A stretch of DNA of 64,000 bases from Sneathiella sp. P13V-1 (GCF_015143595.1 NZ_WYEU01000001.1:1-64000); one strand, 5' to 3'. Positions 36,701 through 44,845 are shown, counted from the stretch's first letter. Notes: a model not told the origin generated them from the letters alone. Numbers and translations are program-made.

Positions 36701-37114
36701 CGCCAGCATCTGAAAGATTTAAAACGACTACTCGAAGAGCACCACTTCAGAGAAGCAGACCTACGTGCTGCATGGAGAGCTTCGACTAACGAAGATATTG
36801 CAGCTTCTATTATTGGCTATGTACGACAAGCCTCCCTTGGAGATCCACTTATACCCTACTCTGAGCGTGTGGCAGCCGCAACTAAGGAGATCACTTTGAA
36901 AGGCGACTGGACGCCCTTACAGCGCAAGTGGTTGGATCGTATCGCCCTTCAATTGCAGAATGAAAAGAATGTCCCTGTCATTGACCCTGAAACTCTTAAC
37001 CAAGGCTCATTTGCGGCGCAGGGTGGTTTTAGGCGGATTGACAAGGTGTTTGACGGAAGATTGGAGAACATCCTTGAGGACATCAATGAGGCAGTTTGGA
37101 GGAACACAGCATGA
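33707..37114 (+). CDS. hsdR: Type I restriction enzyme, HsdR subunit (EcoEI-like)
   Basis: A 1135-residue restriction and translocation subunit. Residues ~1-110 resemble DUF4145. A long coiled coil spans ~125-235. The nuclease domain has ADYVLF, then AVVEAKRQRKD (~295-315), the PD-(D/E)xK core. The SF2 helicase has Walker A ATGTGKTAT (~450), VIDECHRGY (~555), a TATPAL motif and VTVDLLTTGIDIPS with LGRATRRCDEIG (~785-825). The C-terminal part binds the modification complex. It cuts unmodified DNA at a distance after ATP-driven translocation, together with HsdM and HsdS. It begins with GTG after GGGGGTATTAAAGC. The stop overlaps the next start (ATGA). Confidence 0.95.
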   Translation: MLARSQNFAILESHAPQLTELGTLAERYYHESPNTATIKLRQYGELMAQMTAAKMCVYIQDNDTQVARLRRLADDAKLPKAVLDLFHYLRKHGNAANHELKDDHGIALTSLKVAHRLANWYHATFGAEHSFQASVFIPPLSRKDLTDTLQNEIEELQQKLNATLSAAQKAELQVAQERELRATAEEEKEKLAALNEETNQYATSMAEQLLELQKEAEEQSSPERQELIEHATEAAKGIDLDEADTRRFIDEQLRNAGWEADTDKLTFKAGIRPQKGRNLAIAEWPTASGPADYVLFIGLTAVAVVEAKRQRKDVYSAVDQAKRYSRDYNPKESEVLVEGGPWIDADNHSHQIPFVFATNGRPYLKQLETKSGIWFCDLRLSSNQRRALEGWYSPRGLQELLIMDSKAADEKLKTESFDYGITLRDYQQTAIRSTEAAIEQGRREMLLAMATGTGKTATCISLVYRLLKTNRFKRILFLVDRSALGNQTHDAFNNIQMEQLQKFSAIYDVKGLDDKEIDDSTRVHIATVQSMVKRLMYSEDDTTVPTVDQYDAIVIDECHRGYLLDKELSEHELSFRDEADYISKYRRVLEHFDAIKIGLTATPALHTTEIFGEPIYTYSYREAVIDGWLIDHEPPVQIKTKLSESGIKWKDGESVEFLNTKTGEIDLFHLKDELGFEIQSFNKQVITEPFNKTVCEALVGLTGDIANPIDPMSDEKTLIFCATDSHADIVVKSMKDAFTAAGYSVDDDMVMKITGASDKPQQLIRRFRNETLPKVAVTVDLLTTGIDIPSICNLVFIRRVNSRILYDQMLGRATRRCDEIGKEFFKVFDAVGLYDTLQNITNMKPVSVNSSISFQQLVKEIINVDDEETQQGLKDQFIAKLHRTQRRYSQETNDSIDNAAGVSVSEIAPLLQQQSIAQTTEWFKTRPTLASVLDYTGDGPPPRVAISEHEDELLSTDTGYGEGEKPEDFLDGFIQFIKANENKIEALKIVTQRPRELTRQHLKDLKRLLEEHHFREADLRAAWRASTNEDIAASIIGYVRQASLGDPLIPYSERVAAATKEITLKGDWTPLQRKWLDRIALQLQNEKNVPVIDPETLNQGSFAAQGGFRRIDKVFDGRLENILEDINEAVWRNTA

Positions 37115-37320
37115 GTAAGACTGAAGGTCTTGTCGAGATTTATGAAAGACGTTGTCTCGAAATAGGGGAACAAATCGATCAAATGTCCAACGACTTGAAG
37201 GCACTTGAGAAATACAAGATAAGCGCAGATGGCGCAAAGAAGTTGGAGGACGCTATTCTCAATTTGGCTAAACATTCAGATGAACTACGAGAGGCCATCA
37301 AAGTCCATAGAGAGCACTGA
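37111..37320 (+). CDS. Small coiled-coil protein in the type I restriction operon
   Basis: A 69-residue, highly charged, helical protein with heptad-like pattern (GLVEIYERRCLEIGEQIDQM then DLKALEKYKISADGAKKLED). No family recognised. The ATG at 37111 is chosen because GGAGGA stands 7 nt before it, and it overlaps the hsdR stop. The next gene starts on the last base of its stop codon. Tight coupling between HsdR and the PD-(D/E)xK protein suggests a structural or control role in the restriction complex. Confidence 0.65.
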   Translation: MSKTEGLVEIYERRCLEIGEQIDQMSNDLKALEKYKISADGAKKLEDAILNLAKHSDELREAIKVHREH

Positions 37321-38321
37321 TGACACAGGTATCATTCTTTCAGCGCTATTCTCAGCGTGAAAATCACGTTACTAACAACACTTTGCTATTGCTTAAGTAT
37401 TTCTATGAGTATGACACTAGAAAACTCCAAAGCACTTTAACGGAACTTTTAGAAAACGAACTACCGATAGGTCTATCATTTGGCCAACAAGTAAGACAGG
37501 AAGGTAGCGTTCCTGATGGTTTAATTATGCAGAGAGGCTTTCAAATTTTAATTGAGGCAAAACTCGATGCTAATCTCACTTCCGAGCAAGTGGTCGCACA
37601 TGTCAAAGGTGCTAAAAAGCAAAATGATGTAGACACTGTTATGCTCGGATTAACTAGCTCACCACCTTCCAAAGGCACCATTGAAAAAATTGAAGAACAG
37701 TTGAAGCATACTGCCAATACCATTTTCAGGGCTATCACATATACAGATCTGATTGAGGCTCTGAGAAACGCATGTGATCCGCACGAAAATCGTTTACTAG
37801 CAATTGTCGATGACTATTCTTCTTTTCTCGCGTTAGAGGGCTTATTATTTAATCCCGACGATAGGCTTTTTGCTGTCCCTTGCGGTCAATCACATAAGGA
37901 AAACAAGAAGTATGGAGTCTATTATGAACCGACTACACGCCCTCCCCAATTAGACTGCGGATTTCTTGGTATATACCACCACAAGAGTATTAGGGCTTTA
38001 GGGAAAATACAAGCAGTCGTCGAAGCAGAAGAAACGTCAGATGGACTGGTACTTAGCATTCTCAAGAGTACAAACATCGATCTCGAAAAATTAAAAACAA
38101 AAGTACAGCAAGTAATCAACGAAACTTCATATTATGACTTAGCGAGCACCCCACATAGGTACTACTTCACTGAAAGCGTTGAAAAGACTAATTTTGCAAA
38201 AATCTCCAAAGGTGGTATGCGAGGTAAAAGGACATTTTCTCTGTCAGAATTTTCTGGTGGTAAAATTCCGAATGATGCAAGAGAACTTTCTCAGATTTTG
38301 AGAGAAAAGAGTTTCGAGTAA
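37320..38321 (+). CDS. Putative PD-(D/E)xK nuclease-like protein in the type I locus
   Basis: A 333-residue protein of uncertain function. Residues 61-81 contain GSVPDGLI and ILIEAKL, that is PD66 followed by E79-A-K81, the core of the PD-(D/E)xK nuclease fold, preceded by QQVRQEGS. An N-terminal helical part (FFQRYSQRENHVTNNTLLLL) and a C-terminal ~200 residues with no recognised domain follow. It lies between hsdR and hsdM, coupled to the small coiled-coil gene and 5 bp before hsdM. It could be a second nuclease, a phage-triggered effector or an accessory specificity factor. No membrane segments. Confidence 0.65.
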   Translation: MTQVSFFQRYSQRENHVTNNTLLLLKYFYEYDTRKLQSTLTELLENELPIGLSFGQQVRQEGSVPDGLIMQRGFQILIEAKLDANLTSEQVVAHVKGAKKQNDVDTVMLGLTSSPPSKGTIEKIEEQLKHTANTIFRAITYTDLIEALRNACDPHENRLLAIVDDYSSFLALEGLLFNPDDRLFAVPCGQSHKENKKYGVYYEPTTRPPQLDCGFLGIYHHKSIRALGKIQAVVEAEETSDGLVLSILKSTNIDLEKLKTKVQQVINETSYYDLASTPHRYYFTESVEKTNFAKISKGGMRGKRTFSLSEFSGGKIPNDARELSQILREKSFE

Positions 38322-38326
38322 AGTAA

Positions 38327-39775
38327 ATGACCATCACACATGACATCGTCCAGAAGCTCTGGAACCTTTGTAATCACCTGAAGCATGATGGGGTGACGTA
38401 TCATCAGTATGTGACTGAGCTGACCTATCTGCTGTTCCTCAAGATGATGCGAGAGGTGGAAAAGGAAGATCAGTTGCCAGAGGGATATCGTTGGGGAGAT
38501 CTGACATCCAAGAACGGTGTTGAACTTCTGGATTTTTACCGTTTGATGCTCATCCATCTCGGATCTCACGGTTCATCCCGTGTGCAGGAGATCTATGCTG
38601 GCGCGGGCACTATTATCAAAAAGCCGAAGACGCTCACTGACCTCGTCACTGAACTTGATAAGCTGGACTGGTATTCTGCCCGTCAGGAAGGTTTAGGCGA
38701 TCTCTATGAGGGCTTGCTTGAAAAGAATGCGGGAGAGACTAAGTCTGGTGCAGGTCAGTATTTCACGCCACGCCCCCTAATCAACTGCATGGTTCAATTA
38801 ATGAAACCTCAAGCAGGTGAGGTTATTCAAGACCCTGCTGCAGGTACAGGTGGCTTCCTCATTGCAGCAGACAACTATATCAAAGAAAAAACCGACCAGC
38901 TGTTCACCCTTTCAGAAGCAGAAGGTAACTTCCAGCGCAAACAAGCCTTCTGCGGATTAGAACATGTACAGGACACCCACCGTCTAAGTTTGATGAACAT
39001 GATGCTGCATGGGATTGAAAGCGGTGTGGCTTATGGTGATACATTGTCGCCTGATGGCGCAAACCTTCCCAAATCAGATGTTATGCTGACCAATCCGCCT
39101 TTTGGCTCCTCTGGTGCTGGTGGCCTTCCAACACGGGACGATTTCACGTTTGAAACGGCGAATAAGCAGCTTTGTTTTCTACAGCATATTTATCGCGGTC
39201 TGAAGGCTGGTGGACGAGCAGCAGTTGTCTTGCCTGACAACGTTCTGTTTGAAGATAACAAAGGCAAAGAAATCCGTCAGGATTTGATGGACAAATGCAA
39301 GCTCCACACCATCCTTAGATTGCCTACAGGAATCTTCTATGCTCAAGGCGTGAAGACTAATGTCCTGTTCTTCACACGGGGAAAAACGGACAAGGGCAAT
39401 ACTGAAAATATCTGGGTGTACGATATGCGTACGAACATGCCCAAGTTCGGCAAACGCACCCCACTGACGGAAGCTCATTTCACACAATTTGTGAAGGTGT
39501 TTGGTGAGGATGTACACGGCACTAGCCCACGCAAAGAGGCTGACGATACTGAAGAACGATGGAAGTGTTTCTCTCGCGAAGATATCGAGAAACGTGGCGA
39601 CAATCTTGATATCTCTTGGCTAAAAGATGAAAGCGCAAGCAGTGTTGAGGATCTTGACGAACCAGACGTTATTGCAGCCCGTATAATGAACCACTTGCGC
39701 ACTGCATTAGGTGAGATGGAAGCGCTTAGTGAGATGCTTGATGAAGATCAAAATAAAGTCGAGGCGGCAGAGTAA
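38327..39775 (+). CDS. hsdM: Type I modification methylase, HsdM subunit
   Basis: A 482-residue N6-adenine methyltransferase. The helical N-terminal domain begins DIVQKLWNLCNHLKHDGVTY. The SAM motif I is QDPAAGTGGFLIAA (near residue 168) and catalytic motif IV is NPPFG (near residue 257). The preceding GAGQYFTPRPLI block is typical of HsdM. With HsdS it methylates the recognition site, protecting host DNA from HsdR. It is followed after 3 bp by the GIY-YIG gene, not directly by hsdS. Confidence 0.95.
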   Translation: MTITHDIVQKLWNLCNHLKHDGVTYHQYVTELTYLLFLKMMREVEKEDQLPEGYRWGDLTSKNGVELLDFYRLMLIHLGSHGSSRVQEIYAGAGTIIKKPKTLTDLVTELDKLDWYSARQEGLGDLYEGLLEKNAGETKSGAGQYFTPRPLINCMVQLMKPQAGEVIQDPAAGTGGFLIAADNYIKEKTDQLFTLSEAEGNFQRKQAFCGLEHVQDTHRLSLMNMMLHGIESGVAYGDTLSPDGANLPKSDVMLTNPPFGSSGAGGLPTRDDFTFETANKQLCFLQHIYRGLKAGGRAAVVLPDNVLFEDNKGKEIRQDLMDKCKLHTILRLPTGIFYAQGVKTNVLFFTRGKTDKGNTENIWVYDMRTNMPKFGKRTPLTEAHFTQFVKVFGEDVHGTSPRKEADDTEERWKCFSREDIEKRGDNLDISWLKDESASSVEDLDEPDVIAARIMNHLRTALGEMEALSEMLDEDQNKVEAAE

Positions 39776-39778
39776 CCA

Positions 39779-40678
39779 ATGGCATCAAGTGAAGATCAGA
39801 ATATAGGCCGCACCATTCAACTATATCTTGTTGACGGGACACCTGATGGCCTCTCCATTGCGTCTATCTACGGCTGGACAGGTTCGATCATAGTCGCTCG
39901 TAACAGCACTCTCCCACAGCTCCTAAGGCGTCCAGAGGCCAACCGTACAGGCGTTTACCTGCTTTATGGCCCTGACCCAGAGAACGAACTGAAAGAACGC
40001 GTTTATGTGGGAGAAGCTGATGATATTAAACAGCGTTTGCCAAACTCTGTCCGTGATCGTGGCTTCTGGGAACTCGCCGCTATTATCACCACTAGTGATG
40101 AAAGCCTGACCAAAGCACATGTACGTTATTTGGAAGCCGAACTTATGCGTCTTGTAAGTGAAGCTGACAGAGTAACACTCGACAACTCTCAAACTCCAGG
40201 CACTGAACGTCGTTACTTGCCCGAAGCCGACAAAGCCAACATGACTGGTTTTTTGAAAAATATTGAAACCATCCTGCCCGTCGTCGGTTTTGGCATGTTG
40301 AAACCCAAGGCAAAAGCGGCAACTTCACCAGCAAAAACACAACCCGTTTTTGAGATCGATCATAGAAGCGGCATTAAAGCTACCATGATAGAGGTCAGTG
40401 GAGAATATCTTGTACAAGCCAGTTCTCTTGCAGCAAAAGATGCCGGCAATAAGCAGAACTCATATGACCATCTTCGCCAAAAGCTGATTGATGGTGGAGT
40501 ATTAGCAGATGCGGGAGGTTTTTTCCGGTTTAGTGAAGCCACCTCATTCAAAAGCCCCTCTGCCGCCGCAGCTGTTATCCTTGACCGCAATGCTAATGGT
40601 CGAACCGAATGGAAGCTAAAAGGGACAAAGCGCACCTACGATGAATGGCAATCTGAGCAAGCGGAGACAGTGGAATGA
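39779..40678 (+). CDS. GIY-YIG nuclease-domain protein with C-terminal DUF4357
   Basis: A 299-residue protein. The GIY-YIG core appears as TGVYLLYG (residues 57-64) and VYVGEADDIKQRL (75-87), with a possible catalytic Glu in RYLEAELMRL (~120). The C-terminal ~90 residues (VQASSLAAKDAG, then the SYDHLRQKLIDGGVL block, and TYDEWQ at the end) match DUF4357. This pairing recurs next to type I methylase genes. The role is unknown: it may be a regulator or accessory nuclease of the system. It overlaps hsdS by 4 bp, so its translation is coupled to the specificity subunit. Confidence 0.8.
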   Translation: MASSEDQNIGRTIQLYLVDGTPDGLSIASIYGWTGSIIVARNSTLPQLLRRPEANRTGVYLLYGPDPENELKERVYVGEADDIKQRLPNSVRDRGFWELAAIITTSDESLTKAHVRYLEAELMRLVSEADRVTLDNSQTPGTERRYLPEADKANMTGFLKNIETILPVVGFGMLKPKAKAATSPAKTQPVFEIDHRSGIKATMIEVSGEYLVQASSLAAKDAGNKQNSYDHLRQKLIDGGVLADAGGFFRFSEATSFKSPSAAAAVILDRNANGRTEWKLKGTKRTYDEWQSEQAETVE

Positions 40679-42186
40679 GCATACAAATACCCACTGGCTG
40701 GAGCATTGAGGAGTTTGGTGAGTTAAGTACTCAAAAAACATCCAACATAGATCCGTCTAAATTTCCCGAAGAAGATTTTGAGCTTTGGAGTGTCCCTAAT
40801 TTTCCTTCAGGAAAGCCAGAGTTTGTTAAAGGTTTTGAAATCAAATCAAACAAGCAAGTAGTAAAATCAGGAGATGTATTAGTTTGCAAAATTAACCCGA
40901 GGATCAACAGAGTTTGGGTAGTGCAACCACATACTAAAAATAGGCAACTAGCATCAACGGAATGGATTGTAATCAGGAACCCCTCTATCCAACCAGATTT
41001 CTTAAAGTACTTCTTCACAAGCCCAAAATTCAGAACTGGTATATGCTCCGATGTTTCTGGTGTAGGGGGTTCATTAACAAGAGCACGACCGAAAACCATA
41101 GCAAAACTGTTGTCTCCGATAGCACCGCTTAACGAGCAGAGGCGGATTGTGGAGAAGGTTGATGCGTTGATGGAGAAGTCTGGGGCGGCGAAGGAGGCGT
41201 TGGATGCCATTCCAGCTCTGCTTGATCAATACCGTCAATCCGTCCTCGCCGCCGCCTTCCGTGGTGACCTAACCAAAGACTGGCGCGAACAAAACCCAAA
41301 CATTGAACCTGCCTCTGTGCTACTGGACCGCATCCGCACCGAACGCCGCCAGTGCTGGGAAGAATCCGAACTCGTCAAAATACGGGCCAAAGGCAAAGAA
41401 CCAAAGAATGATAAGTGGAAAGAGAAGTATAAGGAACCTCTTACGTTACTTGACGGACATTTCTTGAAGGTGCCAAAAAACTGGGAGGTGACTACCCCCG
41501 ACCTCATTTGTGAGCAGATTGTGGATTGCTCACATGCTACTGCAAAATACACAGATACTGGTATTCCAATCGTCAGAACAACGGAATTTCGCCTAGGTAA
41601 ACTAGATCTTCAAAAAGTAAAGCGCGTCTCAAGAGAGACCTTTGAGAAAAGAGTATTAAGACTTAAACCGAGAGCAAATGACATACTTTACAGCCGAGAA
41701 GGTGGAATATTTGGTATCGCCTGTATAGTGCCAAACGTTGAGCTTTGCATGGGACAACGTATGATGCTTTTCAGAGCCAACACAAACGCAATTCTTCCAA
41801 GTTTTCTTTTGTGGATGTTAAACTCACCCGCCTTTTTCAACCAAGCAGCTAGCAAAGTTACGGGTTCGGCATCCCCTCATGTCAATGTCGGTGATATAAA
41901 GCGATTTGCGATTGCATTGCCCCCGATTGAAGAACAAGAAAAAATCGTCAATTTGATCACTGCATCTCTCGAGAAGATTGAAGAAGTTAGCCAACACCTA
42001 GAATTGTTGAATAAGTCAAAGGCCGAACTCAATCAATCAATCCTGGCCAAAGCCTTTCGTGGGGAACTTGTCCCTCAAGATCCAACTGACGAACCAGCAG
42101 CAGTTCTTCTGAAGCGCATACAGGTGGAACGCGAAGTAACCGCTAAGAGCAAGCCCAAGAGAACACGGCAGAAAAAGACCGCCTAA
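40675..42186 (+). CDS. hsdS: Type I restriction specificity subunit, HsdS
   Basis: A 503-residue protein with two target-recognition domains (residues ~1-150 and ~250-410), each followed by a conserved helical spacer: APLNEQRRIVEKVDALMEKS near 150 and LPPIEEQEKIVNLITASLEK near 420. The repeats QSVLAAAFRGDLTKDW and QSILAKAFRGELVPQD mark the two halves. The two domains read the two halves of a split recognition site, which cannot be deduced here. It ends the restriction operon. Confidence 0.93.
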   Translation: MSIQIPTGWSIEEFGELSTQKTSNIDPSKFPEEDFELWSVPNFPSGKPEFVKGFEIKSNKQVVKSGDVLVCKINPRINRVWVVQPHTKNRQLASTEWIVIRNPSIQPDFLKYFFTSPKFRTGICSDVSGVGGSLTRARPKTIAKLLSPIAPLNEQRRIVEKVDALMEKSGAAKEALDAIPALLDQYRQSVLAAAFRGDLTKDWREQNPNIEPASVLLDRIRTERRQCWEESELVKIRAKGKEPKNDKWKEKYKEPLTLLDGHFLKVPKNWEVTTPDLICEQIVDCSHATAKYTDTGIPIVRTTEFRLGKLDLQKVKRVSRETFEKRVLRLKPRANDILYSREGGIFGIACIVPNVELCMGQRMMLFRANTNAILPSFLLWMLNSPAFFNQAASKVTGSASPHVNVGDIKRFAIALPPIEEQEKIVNLITASLEKIEEVSQHLELLNKSKAELNQSILAKAFRGELVPQDPTDEPAAVLLKRIQVEREVTAKSKPKRTRQKKTA

Positions 42187-42320
42187 CTTTTTTCGTTGGG
42201 AATTTCTGAAAGGGTATTAATGCGTTCATGAGACGCTTCATTCCCCCGTGGGGTAGGTACCTAGGAAAATCTTCTTCAGAGATCCAGCGCCAGCTTCATT
42301 ATCAGCGACTAAATCACAGC

Positions 42321-42437
42321 GTTACGTTTAACCAAGCTCTGACGTAACACCCACAAGCAGCCTCAACACTGTTACAAATAAATCAGTTTGACAATATGTA
42401 ACATAAAACGTTACATAGTATTAAATTTAAACGTAAC
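42321..42437. promoter_or_regulatory. Three-subsite res-like recombination site
   Basis: Six GTTAC/GTAAC half-sites form three inverted pairs: 42321-42348 (28 bp), 42371-42402 (32 bp) and 42410-42437 (28 bp). They are separated by 22 and 7 bp, closely the layout of Tn3/gamma-delta res (28, 34 and 25 bp with 22- and 5-bp gaps). The half-site consensus is GTTACRT. The whole lies 24 bp before the resolvase ATG, with the putative crossover subsite farthest from the gene, again as in Tn3-type elements. It may also serve as the autoregulatory operator. Confidence 0.75.
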
Positions 42438-42461
42438 ACAAATGAAGTTGAAGGGATCACT

Positions 42462-43025
42462 ATGTTGATTGGCTATGCGCGTACCAGCACCTTGGAACAA
42501 GAAGCAGGACTCGCTGCTCAAATCGCTGAGCTAGAAGCATTGGGTGTGGAGCGTATATATAAAGAGCAGGTTAGTGCTACTTCCAAACGACCTGAACTTC
42601 AATCTGCACTCGACTATCTGCGCGATGGCGACACGCTTGTTGTCACAAAATTGGATCGCCTTGCTCGAAGCGTTAAGCATCTGGGAGAAATCGTTGAAGT
42701 CATTGAATCTCAGGAAGCTCACCTCCGTATTCTTAACTTAGGGATCGACACAAGTGACCCAACAGGAAAACTTGTCCTTAATCTACTTGGCTCCGTTGCA
42801 CAGTTTGAAAGAGAGATGATGCTAGAGCGACAGCGCGAAGGCATCGCGAAAGCACAAGCTGAAGGTAAATATAAAGGTCGCCCTGCGATGATTGATAAAG
42901 AGCAAATCATCCAGCGCCATTCAACAGGGGAAAGCCCAACAGCTATTGCAAGAGATATGGGAATAAGTCGCACAGCAATATACAGGGCTTTAGGGCGCGT
43001 CAAAGACAAGCGAACTGACACATAA
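42462..43025 (+). CDS. Serine resolvase/invertase
   Basis: A 187-residue small serine recombinase of standard length. The catalytic serine is S9 in IGYARTSTLEQ; further active-site residues lie in VTKLDRLARSV (near residue 65). The E-helix region is LGSVAQFEREMMLERQREGI (near 110-129), and the C-terminal helix-turn-helix is GESPTAIARDMGISRTAIYR (~155-174). It recombines paired sites such as the res-like array just upstream, which suggests multimer resolution of a circular form or cointegrate resolution. It reads toward the polymerase-like gene, 441 bp away. Confidence 0.92.
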   Translation: MLIGYARTSTLEQEAGLAAQIAELEALGVERIYKEQVSATSKRPELQSALDYLRDGDTLVVTKLDRLARSVKHLGEIVEVIESQEAHLRILNLGIDTSDPTGKLVLNLLGSVAQFEREMMLERQREGIAKAQAEGKYKGRPAMIDKEQIIQRHSTGESPTAIARDMGISRTAIYRALGRVKDKRTDT

Positions 43026-43466
43026 TTAATCACATATTTTATATGTATAATTAGTTGTTCCACTAGATAAGTACGATAAACTATACAGTTCGCCGTGCTT
43101 TTCTTTTGGTATCTGTTTTCTCGACCAAGCGACTTTCAATAAGACAAGAATTTGCGTTCACGATGGGATGAGATTTAGAAACACCCACTACGCTGGTGGT
43201 TCACATCGTTCTCAGATTTGGCGGAAACCCGTTCAATTCCGCAAGCCTCTCAACCCCGCTGGAAACCTCAACAAAACTGCCATTTCAATAAAAGTTGCAG
43301 CAGTAGCTTTATCTCGCAAAAAATTTTCAAATTTCTTTTTTTCGAATTTTTCGAAGTTCGATCGCCGAAAAGCGAGATGGCATTCTGGGATCAATACACG
43401 ATCCCTCACTTCTCATTAATGCAACAAAACAGAAAAGGCACTCTTTCAAAAGAGTGAGGTCTAGTC
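43026..43466. other. Intergenic region with hairpin over the downstream ribosome site
   Basis: A 441-bp A/T-rich gap in the island. Around 43335-43378 TTCGA-type repeats recur (TTCGAATTTTTCGAAGTTCG). A perfect hairpin, CACTCTT-TCAA-AAGAGTG (43439-43456), stands next to the AGG ribosome site of the next gene and could control its translation. A short open frame at 43218-43457 has no recognisable protein and overlaps the hairpin, so I do not call it a gene. Confidence 0.4.
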
Positions 43467-44753
43467 ATGAACGAAATAAATCCAAACATTTTAACTACTG
43501 TCACTCGCGAAGATGTTAAGCGCCTAAAAGAAGCGCGACACGTCAACTTTCATCGTATTCCTGTAAGTGAGACGGCCCACGAGTTTTCCATTTTCATGTG
43601 GGAAGCAATCCAATCTCGTCTTTATGAGAAAAATGAGAAAGCCCTCCAATGGACACTAAAAAGAGAGGAAAAGTTCTGGAAAACCATTGATTCAATTATT
43701 TGCGACCTAGCGTATCAACATTTACTTGGTGAAGGAGAGTTTCTGTACATGTCACTACGATCCTCTGCCTACAAAGCGTCACGATATCAACTACAAAACG
43801 TGAGCTACACGGCCGTCAAAGATGCCTTTGACATCTTGCTTTCAAACGATCTGCAAATGATTGAGGCAAAATTTGGCTACCAAGGAGGTAAGGGATACAG
43901 CGGACGTTCAACGCGCATTCGACCAAGCGATCGACTGAGCAAAATCATCGACTTCTTTGGCCTTACGCTTTCTGACTTTGGTGAAGCAGATAACAAAGAA
44001 ACAATTGTCCTACGTGATGAAAAAGAGAACCCCACAAGTCTAGCGAAACTGACTGAATACGAAGATACTCCCACAACAATCCGCATGAGACAGGAGATGA
44101 CACTTATCAACGACTTCATTGGTAGTTTGGATGTCACTTGTCCTCACCAACATGACCCCAACGCAACCGACCTAGTTCGAATTTTCAACAACTCTGATTT
44201 CAACCTAGGAGGAAGGCTTTACCGTGGATGGTGGCAGACAATGCCATATAGGGAACGAGTAAATATCGAGATCAACGGCATGGAGACAGTGGAGCTAGAT
44301 TTCTGTGAGCTGCATCCGACAATGCTATACGCAGAGGTAAAAGATGCTCAACTGCCCAAAAGTGCCTATGAGATCGATGATATGAGCAGAAAGGAGGCGA
44401 AGGTACTTTTCAACGCAATGCTGAACGCTAAACGGGAGCTATCCAACTGGCCAAAGGATTTAGAAGGAGAATCCATGAAGATGAGCCTTGAACAAGCTCA
44501 AACGACAATTAAGTCCCACCATTCCGGTATTGGCTCCTTCTTCCATTCAGGTAAAGGCTTGGAGTTACAACGTAACGATAGCGACTTGATTGTTGCAACC
44601 ATCCTAGACCTGATGCGCAGAGGTATCCCCGCTCTTCCAATACATGACTCCCTCATTGTACCAGAGCTTTATGCTGACGAAGTAGAAGAGGTGATGAAAA
44701 AGTGGTTCTTACGCCTATCTGGGGCTGAAGTGGAAGTAAAACTGGCTGCTTAG
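43467..44753 (+). CDS. Divergent polymerase-palm-like protein (possible primase/polymerase)
   Basis: A 428-residue protein not assignable to a named family by eye. Its C-terminal half shows an ordered set of polymerase-palm-like motifs. GGRLYRGWWQTMP (248-260) leads to ELDFCELHPTMLY (276-288), a motif A look-alike centred on D278 (family B motif A is DFxSLYPS). KVLFNAMLN (312-320) resembles family B KxxxNSxYG. IPALPIHDSLIV (387-398) with H393-D394-S395 resembles motif C of family A polymerases and T7-type RNA polymerases. The N-terminal ~240 residues are helical and unrecognised. Setting between a resolvase/res site and an RNase H homologue in an integrative element supports a nucleic-acid synthesis role. 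Polymerase activity is inference; it could be a degenerate palm. Confidence 0.5.
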   Translation: MNEINPNILTTVTREDVKRLKEARHVNFHRIPVSETAHEFSIFMWEAIQSRLYEKNEKALQWTLKREEKFWKTIDSIICDLAYQHLLGEGEFLYMSLRSSAYKASRYQLQNVSYTAVKDAFDILLSNDLQMIEAKFGYQGGKGYSGRSTRIRPSDRLSKIIDFFGLTLSDFGEADNKETIVLRDEKENPTSLAKLTEYEDTPTTIRMRQEMTLINDFIGSLDVTCPHQHDPNATDLVRIFNNSDFNLGGRLYRGWWQTMPYRERVNIEINGMETVELDFCELHPTMLYAEVKDAQLPKSAYEIDDMSRKEAKVLFNAMLNAKRELSNWPKDLEGESMKMSLEQAQTTIKSHHSGIGSFFHSGKGLELQRNDSDLIVATILDLMRRGIPALPIHDSLIVPELYADEVEEVMKKWFLRLSGAEVEVKLAA

Positions 44754-44818
44754 GCTAACGCCTGAGGATGATTTTATCTAGTGACTACCTATCTTGATTA
44801 CCTATAGGAGCTAATAGA

Positions 44819-44845
44819 TCTCCTCCTCCCCTCCCCTTCCCTCCC
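44819..44845 (-). other. Homopyrimidine tract; G-quadruplex motif on the minus strand
   Basis: A 27-nt run of only C and T on the plus strand. Its complement reads GGGAGGGAAGGGGAGGGG followed by AGGAGGAGA, four G-runs with loops of 1, 2 and 1 nt, a strong G-quadruplex motif and a good R-loop or triplex former. It lies in the gap between the polymerase-like gene and the RNase HI-like gene, in otherwise A/T-rich surroundings. Confidence 0.7.

Noticed and set aside
43218-43457. Small protein gene before the polymerase-like gene
   Set aside because: No ribosome site or familiar motif; the frame runs into the hairpin and ribosome site of the next gene.
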